Assembly (NCBI GenBank): GCA_913057825.1 | Contig: CAJXOW010000028.1 | Span: 1-43,383, forward strand | Source: an uncultured Balneolaceae bacterium | Lineage (GTDB): Bacteria > Bacteroidota > Rhodothermia > Balneolales > Balneolaceae | DNA: 43,383 nt | Reading direction: 5' to 3' | Part shown: positions 9,134 to 17,635 of the stretch, piece after piece | Layout of the letters: every line of letters begins with the position of its first letter | Position numbering within the stretch: the stretch's first letter is position 1 | Made by a program: the position numbers and the translations under genes | The notes under the pieces: model-generated | Database searches by the model: none | What the model saw: the letters and a program-made list of their open reading frames with translations, nothing else | Told to the model about the DNA's origin: nothing

Positions 9134-10322
9134 GCGATTTCTTTCCTGCCTTGTTGAATGTGTTGCGAGCCTGTTGATAATGTTCAGCATGATGGGAGCT
9201 GCTCAACCATCGGTATATGCCCGGCAGGATGTTCCCGACGTTTTGACGACCGATTCAGCCTTTGTGGAAGATGCCAAGGCCGCGGTCGATTCCCTCTACA
9301 ATTTAAAATATCCAAGCGCCCGGGATCATTTAACCGATTGGCGGAGTGAGCATCCAAAAAACCCGATATGGAAGTTCTGGGATGCGATGGAGTTGTGGTG
9401 GCGTATACTGCCGGATTTGGTGGATGAGTCGCTCGACCATGCTTTGTTTGAGCAGTTAGATGCATCGGTGGATGCCGCCGAACGGGTTTTAAAAAAGGAC
9501 CCGGATCATCGGGACGCTTTGCTGGTAAAAGCCCTGGGAAGGGGACTTCTGGCTCGTCAGTATGCCAATCGCGAGCGGTGGTTCAAGAGCATTAACCAGG
9601 CGCGACACGCAATCAGTTCGTTGTCGGCACTCGACCAATTTGAAAATGAGATTCCTGATCTGCTGCTGGGTGAAGGACTCATGAAATACTATACGGCCTA
9701 TCTTCCCGAAGCCTACCCGCTAACCAAAACGGTTATCTGGATGCTGCCGGACGGCGATAAACAAGAGGGATTGTCGTTAATGAAACGGGCCGCTGAGCAA
9801 AGTATCTATGTGCGTCCCGAAGCCCTGTACTTCCTGGGCAAAATCTACATGAATCACGAGAACCGATACGGCCAGGCACTACCATATTTCAAAAAGCTAT
9901 TCGAACAATACCCGCGCAATCCCTATTATGCCACTCAATATGTCAGGGTTCTGGCGAGATCATATCGAAAAAATAAAGCTCTGCGGATGGTGGACCGTCT
10001 GCTGAGCAGAGAGCAAAATCCCTATCGAAATGTCCTGAAAGAAGAATTGATGTCCTGGAAAGGCCGTATGTTGTATGAGCAGGACAGCCTGGACCAGGCA
10101 CAACAAGCTCTGCTCTCAAGCTATGAAATTGCCCAAAAAGCCAACCTTCCCAAAGGAAAAAATCGACCTTTTCACGTGATGTCCGCCTACTACCTGGGAC
10201 AAGTACACGAAGCAAAAGGAGACCGCCAAAAAGCATTATATTATTATCGATCCATCAAGGATGCCGAATACGGCAGCCATTATCAAAACGAGGCAAAAAA
10301 AAGAATCCAAGACCTGCAATAA
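9108..10322 (+). CDS. Exported tetratricopeptide-repeat protein, function unknown
   Basis: The 404-residue reading frame begins with a signal peptide (basic residues, hydrophobic stretch around LVECVASLLIMFSMM, likely cleavage after VYA). It then consists of helical pairs typical of TPR repeats, clearest in the second half (ALYFLGKIYMNHENRYGQAL; KALYYYRSI). Such proteins are usually scaffolds in the cell envelope. The start is uncertain: the first in-frame start codons are TTG (9108) and GTG (9114), both inside a heptad-repeat arm, and the next ATG (9180) would cut into the signal peptide. The whole gene is bracketed by inverted heptad arms (9106-9133 and 10412-10442). Confidence 0.75.
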   Translation: MKVEATSSKRFLSCLVECVASLLIMFSMMGAAQPSVYARQDVPDVLTTDSAFVEDAKAAVDSLYNLKYPSARDHLTDWRSEHPKNPIWKFWDAMELWWRILPDLVDESLDHALFEQLDASVDAAERVLKKDPDHRDALLVKALGRGLLARQYANRERWFKSINQARHAISSLSALDQFENEIPDLLLGEGLMKYYTAYLPEAYPLTKTVIWMLPDGDKQEGLSLMKRAAEQSIYVRPEALYFLGKIYMNHENRYGQALPYFKKLFEQYPRNPYYATQYVRVLARSYRKNKALRMVDRLLSREQNPYRNVLKEELMSWKGRMLYEQDSLDQAQQALLSSYEIAQKANLPKGKNRPFHVMSAYYLGQVHEAKGDRQKALYYYRSIKDAEYGSHYQNEAKKRIQDLQ

Positions 10323-10411
10323 CCTAGCCTTGCTCCTGATAAGCTCCGCTCCAATTTTAAATCGCTGGAGGTTATTCTAAGCTGACCAAAACAAAAACCG
10401 GCAACAAAAAA

Positions 10412-10442
10412 GCTTCGAGCCTCGAGCTTCCAACTTCCAGCT
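10412..10442 (-). repeat. Heptad arm A5-right downstream of the TPR gene
   Basis: Read on the minus strand the arm is GCTGGAA, GTTGGAA, GCTCGAG, GCTCGAA and a final GC. It is the inverted counterpart of the arm at 9106-9133 and directly precedes element A6. The short stretch 10323-10411 between the TPR stop and this arm holds a weak inverted repeat (AATAACCT/AGGTTATT) that overlaps the stop codon. Confidence 0.6.
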
Positions 10443-10444
10443 GA

Positions 10445-10539
10445 GGTGAAAGGCATAAACTTCGGAGTGGTAGCTACGAACCAGGCAGGTTAATACGTGC
10501 AAGAAATTCTTTCACCCTTCACCCTTCACCTTTCACCTC
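10445..10539. repeat. Family A palindromic element A6 (GGTGAAA heptads)
   Basis: The left arm is reduced to one heptad (GGTGAAAG, 10445-10452). The right arm holds four inverted heptads (10511-10539) and ends 2 bp from the stop codon of the converging methyltransferase gene. The core of about 58 bp does not resemble the shared A2/A4/A8 core. It lies back to back with arm A5-right. Confidence 0.7.
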
Positions 10540-10541
10540 AT

Positions 10542-11141
10542 TCACGCTATTGCCGGCGAGTAGTTGACTTTCTCTTCGTCCAACTCCAGTACAAAAAGGC
10601 GGGCGGGAGGAAGGTTGAGCCACACCAGGTCCTGTCGTTGTTTGAGATTGTCGACCACGTGCTCCTCAAAGTCACATCGAAAACTTTTGAAGTTAAGATA
10701 CTTGAAATACGTTATACGTCCGCCGCTTTTGCATTCATCCAGTTTTTTCTGCCAGATGTCTTCGGTTTGTTCATTGGGGATGCCTTCATACGGCAGGCTT
10801 GAAAAAATGATGTCGTAAGGAGCTTTACTGTCAAAATGCAGGTAGTCGGTGTTAAAAACATCTACATTACTTGCATCTTTGTACCGATCCACCAACTGTT
10901 CGTAGAGGGGTTTTTCAATCTCAACCATGTCAAGATGATCCTGATCGCGCATGTGCTCGTAGATGTAGCGCGACATCGATCCGGTGCCCGACCCTAACTC
11001 AAGCAGGTTAAAGGAGCGTTCCGGATCACGTTCAATTTCTTCGTCCAGTACGCCCGCCATTTTTTGGGCAAGAAATTTGGAACTGGGTGCAACGGCCCCC
11101 ACTTGCTTGATGTTCTTGATAAAGTATAGAGCGTTTTTCAC
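10542..11141 (-). CDS. SAM-dependent methyltransferase, PmtA/KsgA-like
   Basis: This is a class I methyltransferase of 199 residues. SAM-binding motif I is ELGSGTG at 48-54, and the catalytic-loop equivalent is SSLPYEG. The opening sequence (FIKNIKQVGAVAPSSKFLA) is characteristic of bacterial phospholipid N-methyltransferases, which methylate phosphatidylethanolamine, and it is also shared with rRNA adenine dimethylases. The PmtA-like reading is favoured because of that opening and the short length. The gene converges on the TPR gene, and its stop codon is 2 bp from a heptad arm. The lipid substrate is inference. Confidence 0.75.
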   Translation of the reverse strand: MKNALYFIKNIKQVGAVAPSSKFLAQKMAGVLDEEIERDPERSFNLLELGSGTGSMSRYIYEHMRDQDHLDMVEIEKPLYEQLVDRYKDASNVDVFNTDYLHFDSKAPYDIIFSSLPYEGIPNEQTEDIWQKKLDECKSGGRITYFKYLNFKSFRCDFEEHVVDNLKQRQDLVWLNLPPARLFVLELDEEKVNYSPAIA

Positions 11142-11496
11142 AGTGTGTTGTTTTTGATTAGGAGATCAACGTAAATGGTGTTCGCAAATCATTGAACTCG
11201 AAGATGGCTTCACAATCAGCCAAGGTTAATATAGCAAACAAATACCTATTCATTGCAAATCAATATTCTCCGGGAGTTTGTCGAACTTCCCGGATCGCAT
11301 CGAAAAATATACTCCCGATAGTTGCCGGGCTTTACAGTGGTTTTATTGATGTCCCATAGACTCTTAGTGATAACATGTTAATTGCAATTATATTGGATCT
11401 TAATTGAGTTTGATAAAAGATTTAACTATTTCTTAAAAACACTTGAAAATTTAGTTACAATGTGAAAACTTCAGGCATTATTTAGGTTTTACCACT
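11142..11496. other. Intergenic stretch without a recognised gene
   Basis: This is the shared upstream region of the minus-strand methyltransferase and the plus-strand protease. It is AT-rich and shows no convincing reading frame. The only clear structure is a small hairpin, TCCGGGA/TCCCGGA, at 11269-11294. Promoters for both genes are presumably here or within element B1, but I could not pick one with confidence. Confidence 0.5.
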
Positions 11497-11651
11497 GTCG
11501 TGGAAGAGCCGGGCGGCGGTTCCGAAGCATAATAATTTTCTGGTTCGAAAGCTGTAAAGACTTTAATCGTGTAAATTGCAGTCCACCATTCATTGCCGGT
11601 GAACGAAGAAAAGTATACGAGCAAGGAACCGCCGCCCGGCTCTTCCACGAC
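11497..11651. repeat. Family B palindromic element B1
   Basis: The 155-bp element has a perfect 27-bp terminal inverted repeat. The inner part is the family signature GGGCGGCGGTTCC; the outer 14 bp (GTCGTGGAAGAGCC) are seen only in this copy and are matched exactly on the other side. The core is nearly identical to B3 and B4. It ends 103 bp before the start of the zinc protease gene. Confidence 0.9.
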
Positions 11652-11754
11652 GATGGCGATATTCGAGGACCACTATAGTTGAAGCAAAAAACTGCGATAG
11701 CGGGATATTAATTACAATTGATTGATCATTACTAACTAAAAAGAGAGACTAGAT

Positions 11755-14253
11755 ATGCTAAGATTGCTGAATAAACGAAGTTTTGCCTACCTGGTAATTT
11801 TCATTTTAATCGGATCGATGACCACCGGTTGTTCGGTGTATAATAAAATAACCGGCAGAAAATCCGACGAGAAAAAAGAGAAGAAAAAAGACGAGGAGAA
11901 AGATGACGAGTTTAAGGATTACAAGAAGGTAATTACCAAAAAGGCAAAAACCGACAGCGGGCTGGTAATATCCCACAAGGTTAAAAAGAACTACTACTAT
12001 GAAATACCGGATTCCCTGCTTGGTCGGGAAATGCTGATGGTGAGCCGTATCACGAAGACGCCGACGAATATGGGGTATGGCGGACAAAAACTGGATGAGC
12101 TGGTCGTTCGATGGGAGCGCAGGGAGGATAAGATACTGCTTCGAAAGGTATCCTATGTCAATGTGGCGAGCGATTCGCTTCCGATTCACCGGGCGGTGCA
12201 GGACGCCAATTTTGAACCGATCATCTATAGCTTCGATATCAAGTCGATCAACAAGGATTCAACGTCGACGGTGATCGATGTCAAGAAGTTCTTTACCGGG
12301 GATGTGCCGGCGCTTGGTTTGCGCGACTATCATCGGGAGCGTTACGGTATCATGACCGTGGATGATGATCGCACCTTTATACAGCATATCCACAGCTACC
12401 CGGAAAATGTCGAAACGCGTGTGTTAAAGACTTATCGGGCCAAGGATCCCCCTTCCAATGCCTCTACGAATACCGTATCGGTGGAAATTAATCATAGCAT
12501 GGTGTTGTTGCCGGCCGACCCGATGAAGCGCCGGATTGCCGATGCGCGGGTGGGTTATTTCACGATACGACAGAATGATTACGGCAAGAGCGATCAGAAG
12601 GTTAAAAGTTTTCGTTATATAACGCGTTGGCGGCTCGAACCGAAAGATATGGAAGCGTTTAAAAACGGCGAGCTGGTTGAACCCAAAGAACCGATCGTCT
12701 ATTATATCGATCCGGCTACGCCTGAAAAGTGGCGGCCCTATCTGAAAAAAGGTATTGAAGACTGGCAGAAGGCATTTCGTGCCGCGGGATTTAAGAATGC
12801 GATTATCGCTAAGGATCCCCCTTCCGAAGAGGAAAACCCGGAGTGGAGTCCCGAGGATGTGCGCTACTCGGTTATCCGCTGGTTCCCTTCACGAACGCAG
12901 AATGCCTATGGACCGCATGTCAGCGATCCGCGTACCGGTGAGATTCTCGAATCGGATATTGGTTGGTTTCATAATGTGATGAACCTGCTGCGCAATTGGT
13001 TTTTTGTTCAAACGGCCGCTATCAATCCGGACGCACGGAGTGTGGAGTTTGAGACCGAGGTTATGGGTCGCCTGGTTCGTTTTGTGGCGGCCCACGAAGT
13101 CGGACATACCCTGGGACTGCCGCACAATATGAAGGCCAGCTCGGCATATCCGGTCGACTCCCTTCGATCTCCGTCATTTACACAGGAGATGGGCACCGCA
13201 CCCTCGATAATGGATTATGCCCGCTTTAATTACGTGGCACAGCCGGAAGATGGCGACGTGGGTCTCATGCCGCAGGTGGGGCCCTATGACAAATATTCTG
13301 TCAAGTGGGGATATCGACCGATCCCGGAAGCCCAATCGCCCAAAGCTGAAAAAGAGACACTGGATCAGTGGATTCAGGAGAAGGACGATAACCCGATCTA
13401 TCACTTCGGCGGTCCCAGCATGGTTGACCCGAGTGCACAGACGGAGGATCTCGGTGCCAACTCTATGGAAGCGAGTAAGCTGGGCATTCGAAATCTGCAG
13501 CGTATTGTTCCGAATTTGATTCTGTGGACTGAGCGCGAGCATGCCGACTACGAAGAGCTGGAAGAGTTGTATGACGTAGTAGTAGGGCAATGGGACCGGT
13601 ATATTGGACATGTGGTCACCAATATTGGAGGCGTATACGAGCTTAATAAAACCTATGGGCAGGAAGGTACGGTATATAACATGGTGTCGGAAGAGCGACA
13701 GAAACAGGCATTGAGCTTTTTAAACGAGCATATTTTCCAGGTGCCGGAGTGGTTGATTGAACAAGATGTGCTGCGTCGTATTGAATCCGATGGAATTGTC
13801 GAGCGTATTCGTCGTCATCAAGTGAGTGCACTTAACAATGTGCTCGACTTTGGTCGTCTGGCCCGGTTGATCGAGCAAAATACCCTTCATGGCGATGATG
13901 ATTCATATGCCCCTGTGGAAATGCTTGATGATCTGCGCAAAGGTATCTGGTCGGAGTTGGAACAGGGAGCTCCCATCAACACCTATCGGCGGAACCTGCA
14001 AAGGGGATATCTGGATCGGCTGGAGTACATGATGGATGATGAAGAGTCCAATATCTCTGGTTTCCTCCAACGATATTACGGATGGAACAATGTGAATGTG
14101 AGTCAGTCCGATATCCGACCCTTGCTTCGCAATCAACTCCAAACGTTGGATGACGAAATTCAACAAGCTCTGCAGCGCACACGCGATCGGATGACCCGTA
14201 TCCACCTGCAAGATGCCCGGGCGAGGATTGACGAGATTCTGGATCGTGATTAA
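11755..14253 (+). CDS. Zinc-dependent metzincin lipoprotein (DUF5117/DUF5118 family)
   Basis: This is a large secreted metalloprotease of a type common in Bacteroidota. A lipoprotein signal ends in MTTGC, so C26 should be lipidated, anchoring the protein in the envelope. A highly charged Lys/Glu/Asp linker follows (residues about 36-60). The catalytic site is the extended metzincin motif HEVGHTLGLPH at 447-457 (zinc ligands H447, H451, H457; base E448), with the Met-turn SIMDY at 484-488. It has 832 residues, as expected. Substrates are unknown. The stop codon lies inside the first heptad of element A9, so the last residues, RD, are encoded at the element border. Confidence 0.9.
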   Translation: MLRLLNKRSFAYLVIFILIGSMTTGCSVYNKITGRKSDEKKEKKKDEEKDDEFKDYKKVITKKAKTDSGLVISHKVKKNYYYEIPDSLLGREMLMVSRITKTPTNMGYGGQKLDELVVRWERREDKILLRKVSYVNVASDSLPIHRAVQDANFEPIIYSFDIKSINKDSTSTVIDVKKFFTGDVPALGLRDYHRERYGIMTVDDDRTFIQHIHSYPENVETRVLKTYRAKDPPSNASTNTVSVEINHSMVLLPADPMKRRIADARVGYFTIRQNDYGKSDQKVKSFRYITRWRLEPKDMEAFKNGELVEPKEPIVYYIDPATPEKWRPYLKKGIEDWQKAFRAAGFKNAIIAKDPPSEEENPEWSPEDVRYSVIRWFPSRTQNAYGPHVSDPRTGEILESDIGWFHNVMNLLRNWFFVQTAAINPDARSVEFETEVMGRLVRFVAAHEVGHTLGLPHNMKASSAYPVDSLRSPSFTQEMGTAPSIMDYARFNYVAQPEDGDVGLMPQVGPYDKYSVKWGYRPIPEAQSPKAEKETLDQWIQEKDDNPIYHFGGPSMVDPSAQTEDLGANSMEASKLGIRNLQRIVPNLILWTEREHADYEELEELYDVVVGQWDRYIGHVVTNIGGVYELNKTYGQEGTVYNMVSEERQKQALSFLNEHIFQVPEWLIEQDVLRRIESDGIVERIRRHQVSALNNVLDFGRLARLIEQNTLHGDDDSYAPVEMLDDLRKGIWSELEQGAPINTYRRNLQRGYLDRLEYMMDDEESNISGFLQRYYGWNNVNVSQSDIRPLLRNQLQTLDDEIQQALQRTRDRMTRIHLQDARARIDEILDRD

Positions 14254-14449
14254 TGATTAATAATTTATGATTTATGATTTGGAAAAGGCTGTTAAATCTT
14301 ATCCAAACGATAATCGGATACTTTTAAAGGAGTAAATGTTTCTTGTGATAAATTCATGAAGCTAGGGTGACTAAGTATTAACAGGCGTCACTCCTCAATC
14401 ATAAATCATAAATCATAAATCATTAATTATTAATTATTAATTATTAATC
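14248..14449. repeat. Family A palindromic element A9 (GATTAAT heptads)
   Basis: The left arm (from 14248) carries GATTAAT, GATTAAT, AATTTAT and GATTTAT. The right arm (14394-14449) carries eight inverted heptads, mostly GATTAAT, AATTAAT and GATTTAT. The core (about 110 bp) is unlike the shared A core. Both arms contain the stop codon of the gene they face: the two converging genes both end CGTGATTAA. Confidence 0.85.
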
Positions 14450-15109
14450 ACGAAGCGAAGCGAGGATCCGGAAACACTCAGGTCCGAATTGAAATAGCAC
14501 GTCCAGGATGCAGCATCCGGGTTCGAAGCCTTCGAAGTGTTGGTGGTAGGTGGGGTGTTCGATATGGGGGGTGGAAAATTGTTCGGCCTGTCGTTGGTAG
14601 TGACGGGCGTCATATTCCTGGTAAAGGGTATTGGCGTTCTGGTGGCGGGCCAGCTCGTCCGGGTCGGAGGAATAAAAGTCCAGTTCGCTGGCGTATTCCT
14701 CTTGGATATCCACTTCCATAAAACGGAACAGCCGTCCGCGGATATATTCGATAAACGGCAGCAGGTAGGTGTAGTCGCGTCCCGATTCAAAATCGGCACG
14801 AATCTCCGGCTCATAAAAGTCGTAGTAAATGCTGTTGCGGTAGTTATAGCGGAGAGCGCGTAAAATCGGGGTCACCCAGTCTTCCTCCTGATCGATGCGC
14901 ACTTCCCGAATAGGTTTTTTCTTGTCGGCCGTCCGAATCGGGATATTGATCCACTGCGTCCCCTGCGCCGTTCGAATTTTAGCCCGGTGAACCCGGCTCT
15001 TGCGCGACCACGATTCCACATCCTGCAAAATCACCCGGTCGGCCCGCAGCATGGCGCCGAGATCATATAAATTCGGTGCAAAACCGGGAAGTAAAAGGGC
15101 AAGGGTCAT
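14444..15109 (-). CDS. WbqC family protein
   Basis: WbqC-like proteins occur near O-antigen and sugar-modification genes and are thought to act in cell-surface glycan synthesis; the reaction is not established. The 221-residue protein shows the family's N-terminal layout (LLPGFAPNLYDLGAMLRADRVILQDVESWSRKS, given here only as a guide to residues 6-38). The conserved basic segment VHRAKIRTAQGTQWINIPI and the mid-protein DFYEPEI region follow. Length is normal. It converges on the metalloprotease gene and its last codons lie inside element A9. The small lipoprotein gene upstream on the same strand is 22 bp away, so they may be cotranscribed. Confidence 0.85.
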   Translation of the reverse strand: MTLALLLPGFAPNLYDLGAMLRADRVILQDVESWSRKSRVHRAKIRTAQGTQWINIPIRTADKKKPIREVRIDQEEDWVTPILRALRYNYRNSIYYDFYEPEIRADFESGRDYTYLLPFIEYIRGRLFRFMEVDIQEEYASELDFYSSDPDELARHQNANTLYQEYDARHYQRQAEQFSTPHIEHPTYHQHFEGFEPGCCILDVLFQFGPECFRILASLRD

Positions 15110-15131
15110 TTTATATTAAAAAAGGGTTGGT

Positions 15132-15590
15132 TCAACGTTCGGGTTTCAGGGTCAACGATATCACGGTGCTTCCTTTACTCCATGACGGACAACCTCCGCC
15201 TGACTCTTGGTATTGTACCTCCTTAACGATGGTGGTGTCTCTGTATTGATCGGATTGTACCGTAAATTGATAAGTTCCTGATATATGACTGAATCCACAA
15301 GCAGGGGTACAAACAATAACCGAATCTTCTACCGATATATTAGTGGAATCCATGCCGGCCAGGTGAGATGCAGATTGTTTATTGTCATCGATAGATATAT
15401 CGCTAATGTAAACAGGAGATACTAATGCTCCGGTTTGAGCATCAGTCACAGACTCGATGGTGAGTACGGGATCAAGATATTTATGTACGCAGGGACCATA
15501 ATTTCTATTCTCGTTCAGTCCAAACTGATCACAACCGGAAAAAAATGATACGATAAATAATCCGATTGTGAGCAACTTCATTGTGTGCAT
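15132..15590 (-). CDS. Small predicted lipoprotein, function unknown
   Basis: I do not recognise a family. The 152-residue protein begins with a lipoprotein signal ending FFSGC (C20), so it should be exported and lipidated. The remainder looks beta-rich, with several cysteines (for example CTPACGF and GGGCPSW) that could pair as disulfides. Met4 is an equally good start and gives a shorter signal. It lies just upstream of the WbqC gene on the same strand. Confidence 0.7.
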   Translation of the reverse strand: MHTMKLLTIGLFIVSFFSGCDQFGLNENRNYGPCVHKYLDPVLTIESVTDAQTGALVSPVYISDISIDDNKQSASHLAGMDSTNISVEDSVIVCTPACGFSHISGTYQFTVQSDQYRDTTIVKEVQYQESGGGCPSWSKGSTVISLTLKPER

Positions 15591-15733
15591 GGTGTCTTGA
15601 ACTTTTATGAATCAGCAGCTACTTATCAGGGACGATTAGAAGATAAAATAATCATAACTATTTATATCTGGTAAGTTTTTAACGAAGTTTATCGCACTAG
15701 AATTGGCTCACTCCCGTGAAACCTTTATATTTA

Positions 15734-15939
15734 GCTCCACGCTCCAGGCTCCACGCAAATCCATGGTTTATAGATAAATGCTTGATTTCCAGTAATGCAA
15801 GATAAGCTCTTACAAGGTAGCTACCAGGTTCAATCTCGATATCCACTGGGAATCGAGCTATAAAAGAACATCGAAAAAGAACATTTAAATTTGCAGGGAG
15901 CTATGCCCTGCGTGGAGCATGGAGCCTGGAGCGTGGAGC
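15734..15939. repeat. Family A palindromic element A7 (GCTCCAC heptads, different core)
   Basis: The arms repeat those of A2: three heptads GCTCCAC/GCTCCAG on the left (15734-15754) and the same four inverted heptads on the right (15912-15939). The pairing extends outward by about 8 bp of local sequence (TATATTTA/TAAATATA). The 157-bp core is unrelated to the A2 core and contains its own small hairpin (CTCGAT/ATCGAG). It fills most of the divergent gap between the small lipoprotein gene and gltX, so it may sit in the promoter region or 5' leader of gltX. Confidence 0.85.
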
Positions 15940-15981
15940 TAAATATAACTAATCCGAAAACTAACCGACTAACGAAACCCT

Positions 15982-17460
15982 ATGGTTCGCGTACGTTTTG
16001 CACCATCTCCGACCGGTAAATTGCATATCGGCGGACTTCGAACGGCTCTTTACAACTTTTTGTATGCCCGTCATCATGACGGTGATTTTATTCTTCGCAT
16101 CGAGGATACCGATCAAACCCGTAAAAAGGAGGGGGCTGTTCAGGATATTATCGATGCACTTCACTGGGCCGGCCTTGATTTTGACGAGGGCCCTGGCAAG
16201 GAAGGGGACGTCGGTCCCTACTATCAGAGTGAGCGCAAGGATCTTTATAAAAAATACGTGGATCAGCTGATTGAGCAGGATCATGCCTATTATGCGTTTG
16301 ATACGTCCGAGGAAATCGATCAGATGCGCGAACGATTGAAAAAATCAGGAAATCCATCGCCGAAGTACGACTCCATTACGCGTCAGTCGATGAAGAACAG
16401 CCTCACCATGCCGCAGGATGAGGTCGAGCGTAAGCTGGAAAATGGAGATGAATATGTGGTCCGGCTCAAAGTCCCCCGCAGAGAAACCATCCGATTCGAA
16501 GACGAAGTTCGAGGTTATGTTTCGTTCGAATCGAAGGGCCTCGACGACCAGGTATTGTTAAAATCCGACGGCATGCCCACGTATCATCTGGCCAATGTTG
16601 TGGATGATCACTTGATGAACATATCCCACGTCATCCGTGGAGAAGAGTGGCTGAGTTCCACACCGAAACACATGCTTCTTTATGAATACCTGGGGTGGGA
16701 ACCGCCGGTAATGGCACACTTGCCTCTTATTATGTCACCCAGTGGCGGAAAGCTTTCCAAGCGGAAGGCCGAGCAGGAGGGTATTCCCATAAATACGGTG
16801 GATTACCGCGAGTTGGACTATGAACCCGAAGCTCTGATAAACTTCCTGGCGATGCTCGGATGGAGTCCGGGTGACGATCGGGAGATTCTAAGTCTCGACG
16901 AACTGACCGAGGAATTTTCACTGGAGCGCATTAATAAAAGCGGGGCGGTTTTCAATTACAAAAAGCTCAACTGGTATAACGAGCAGTATATGAAGGAGAA
17001 GTCGCCCGAAGCGTTACTTGACCGGGTTCGGGAAGACGCCGCGGAATTTGGATTCGATGAGGTGAGTGATGACTACCTGCTGCAGATCATCCCCCTGATG
17101 CAGGAGCGGGCCACACGGGTGCCCGAAATCATTGAGGAAGGTCGATTCTTCTTTGAGGAGCCGGAAGAATATGACGAACAGGCCATTAAAAAATGGAAAG
17201 ATGATTCCGATGAATTGGTGAAACGGTTTCTGGAAAAGGTTGAACAGATCAGTGAGACTGAATTTGAAGCTGCCAACATTAAACAGGCTGTTAAAGAGAT
17301 TACGGACGAAAAAGGTGTTGGCTTCGGGAAGGTCGCTATGCCGCTGCGGGTTGCCGTTACCGGACAAGGATACGGCCCCGACCTGTTTCCCACCATCGAG
17401 GTCCTGGGTAAAGAAACGGCCCTTGATCGTATCCGCAGAGCCCTCCAGGAGCTTGGCTAG
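15982..17460 (+). CDS. gltX: Glutamyl-tRNA synthetase
   Basis: This class I aminoacyl-tRNA synthetase charges tRNA-Glu. The N terminus VRVRFAPSPTGKLHIGG carries the HIGH-type ATP motif as HIGG (residues 15-18), and the KMSKS-type loop is KLSKR at 257-261. The C-terminal anticodon-binding helical domain covers about residues 340-492. The length of 492 is typical. The start ATG at 15982 is 42 bp after element A7. Confidence 0.97.
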   Translation: MVRVRFAPSPTGKLHIGGLRTALYNFLYARHHDGDFILRIEDTDQTRKKEGAVQDIIDALHWAGLDFDEGPGKEGDVGPYYQSERKDLYKKYVDQLIEQDHAYYAFDTSEEIDQMRERLKKSGNPSPKYDSITRQSMKNSLTMPQDEVERKLENGDEYVVRLKVPRRETIRFEDEVRGYVSFESKGLDDQVLLKSDGMPTYHLANVVDDHLMNISHVIRGEEWLSSTPKHMLLYEYLGWEPPVMAHLPLIMSPSGGKLSKRKAEQEGIPINTVDYRELDYEPEALINFLAMLGWSPGDDREILSLDELTEEFSLERINKSGAVFNYKKLNWYNEQYMKEKSPEALLDRVREDAAEFGFDEVSDDYLLQIIPLMQERATRVPEIIEEGRFFFEEPEEYDEQAIKKWKDDSDELVKRFLEKVEQISETEFEAANIKQAVKEITDEKGVGFGKVAMPLRVAVTGQGYGPDLFPTIEVLGKETALDRIRRALQELG

Positions 17461-17635
17461 CCAGAGGGGTGCTTGACTCCATTCGTGTTGACAAATTGGA
17501 AAATATTTGTTAAAGCTAGTAATATCTATTAGAATATAAGTAATCTTGGCAGGGGCATGTATGGCAATAATCGGATATCCCACCACATATTATTTGCATG
17601 TTCGTCGAATCCATTAAGTGTAAATCTTAGAAAAA

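Noticed and set aside
11497..11651. Family B copies as simple intrinsic terminators
   Set aside because: They are over 150 bp with a conserved 100-bp interior, lack a T tract, and most are not directly after a gene end.
11497..11651. Family B copies as standard MITEs with target-site duplication
   Set aside because: The flanks are inverted, not direct, repeats; I found no short direct duplication at the borders of B1, B3 or B5.
14394..14449. Tandem repeats that might be read as a CRISPR array
   Set aside because: The units are 7 bp with no spacers and are part of an inverted-repeat arm; no cas genes are present.
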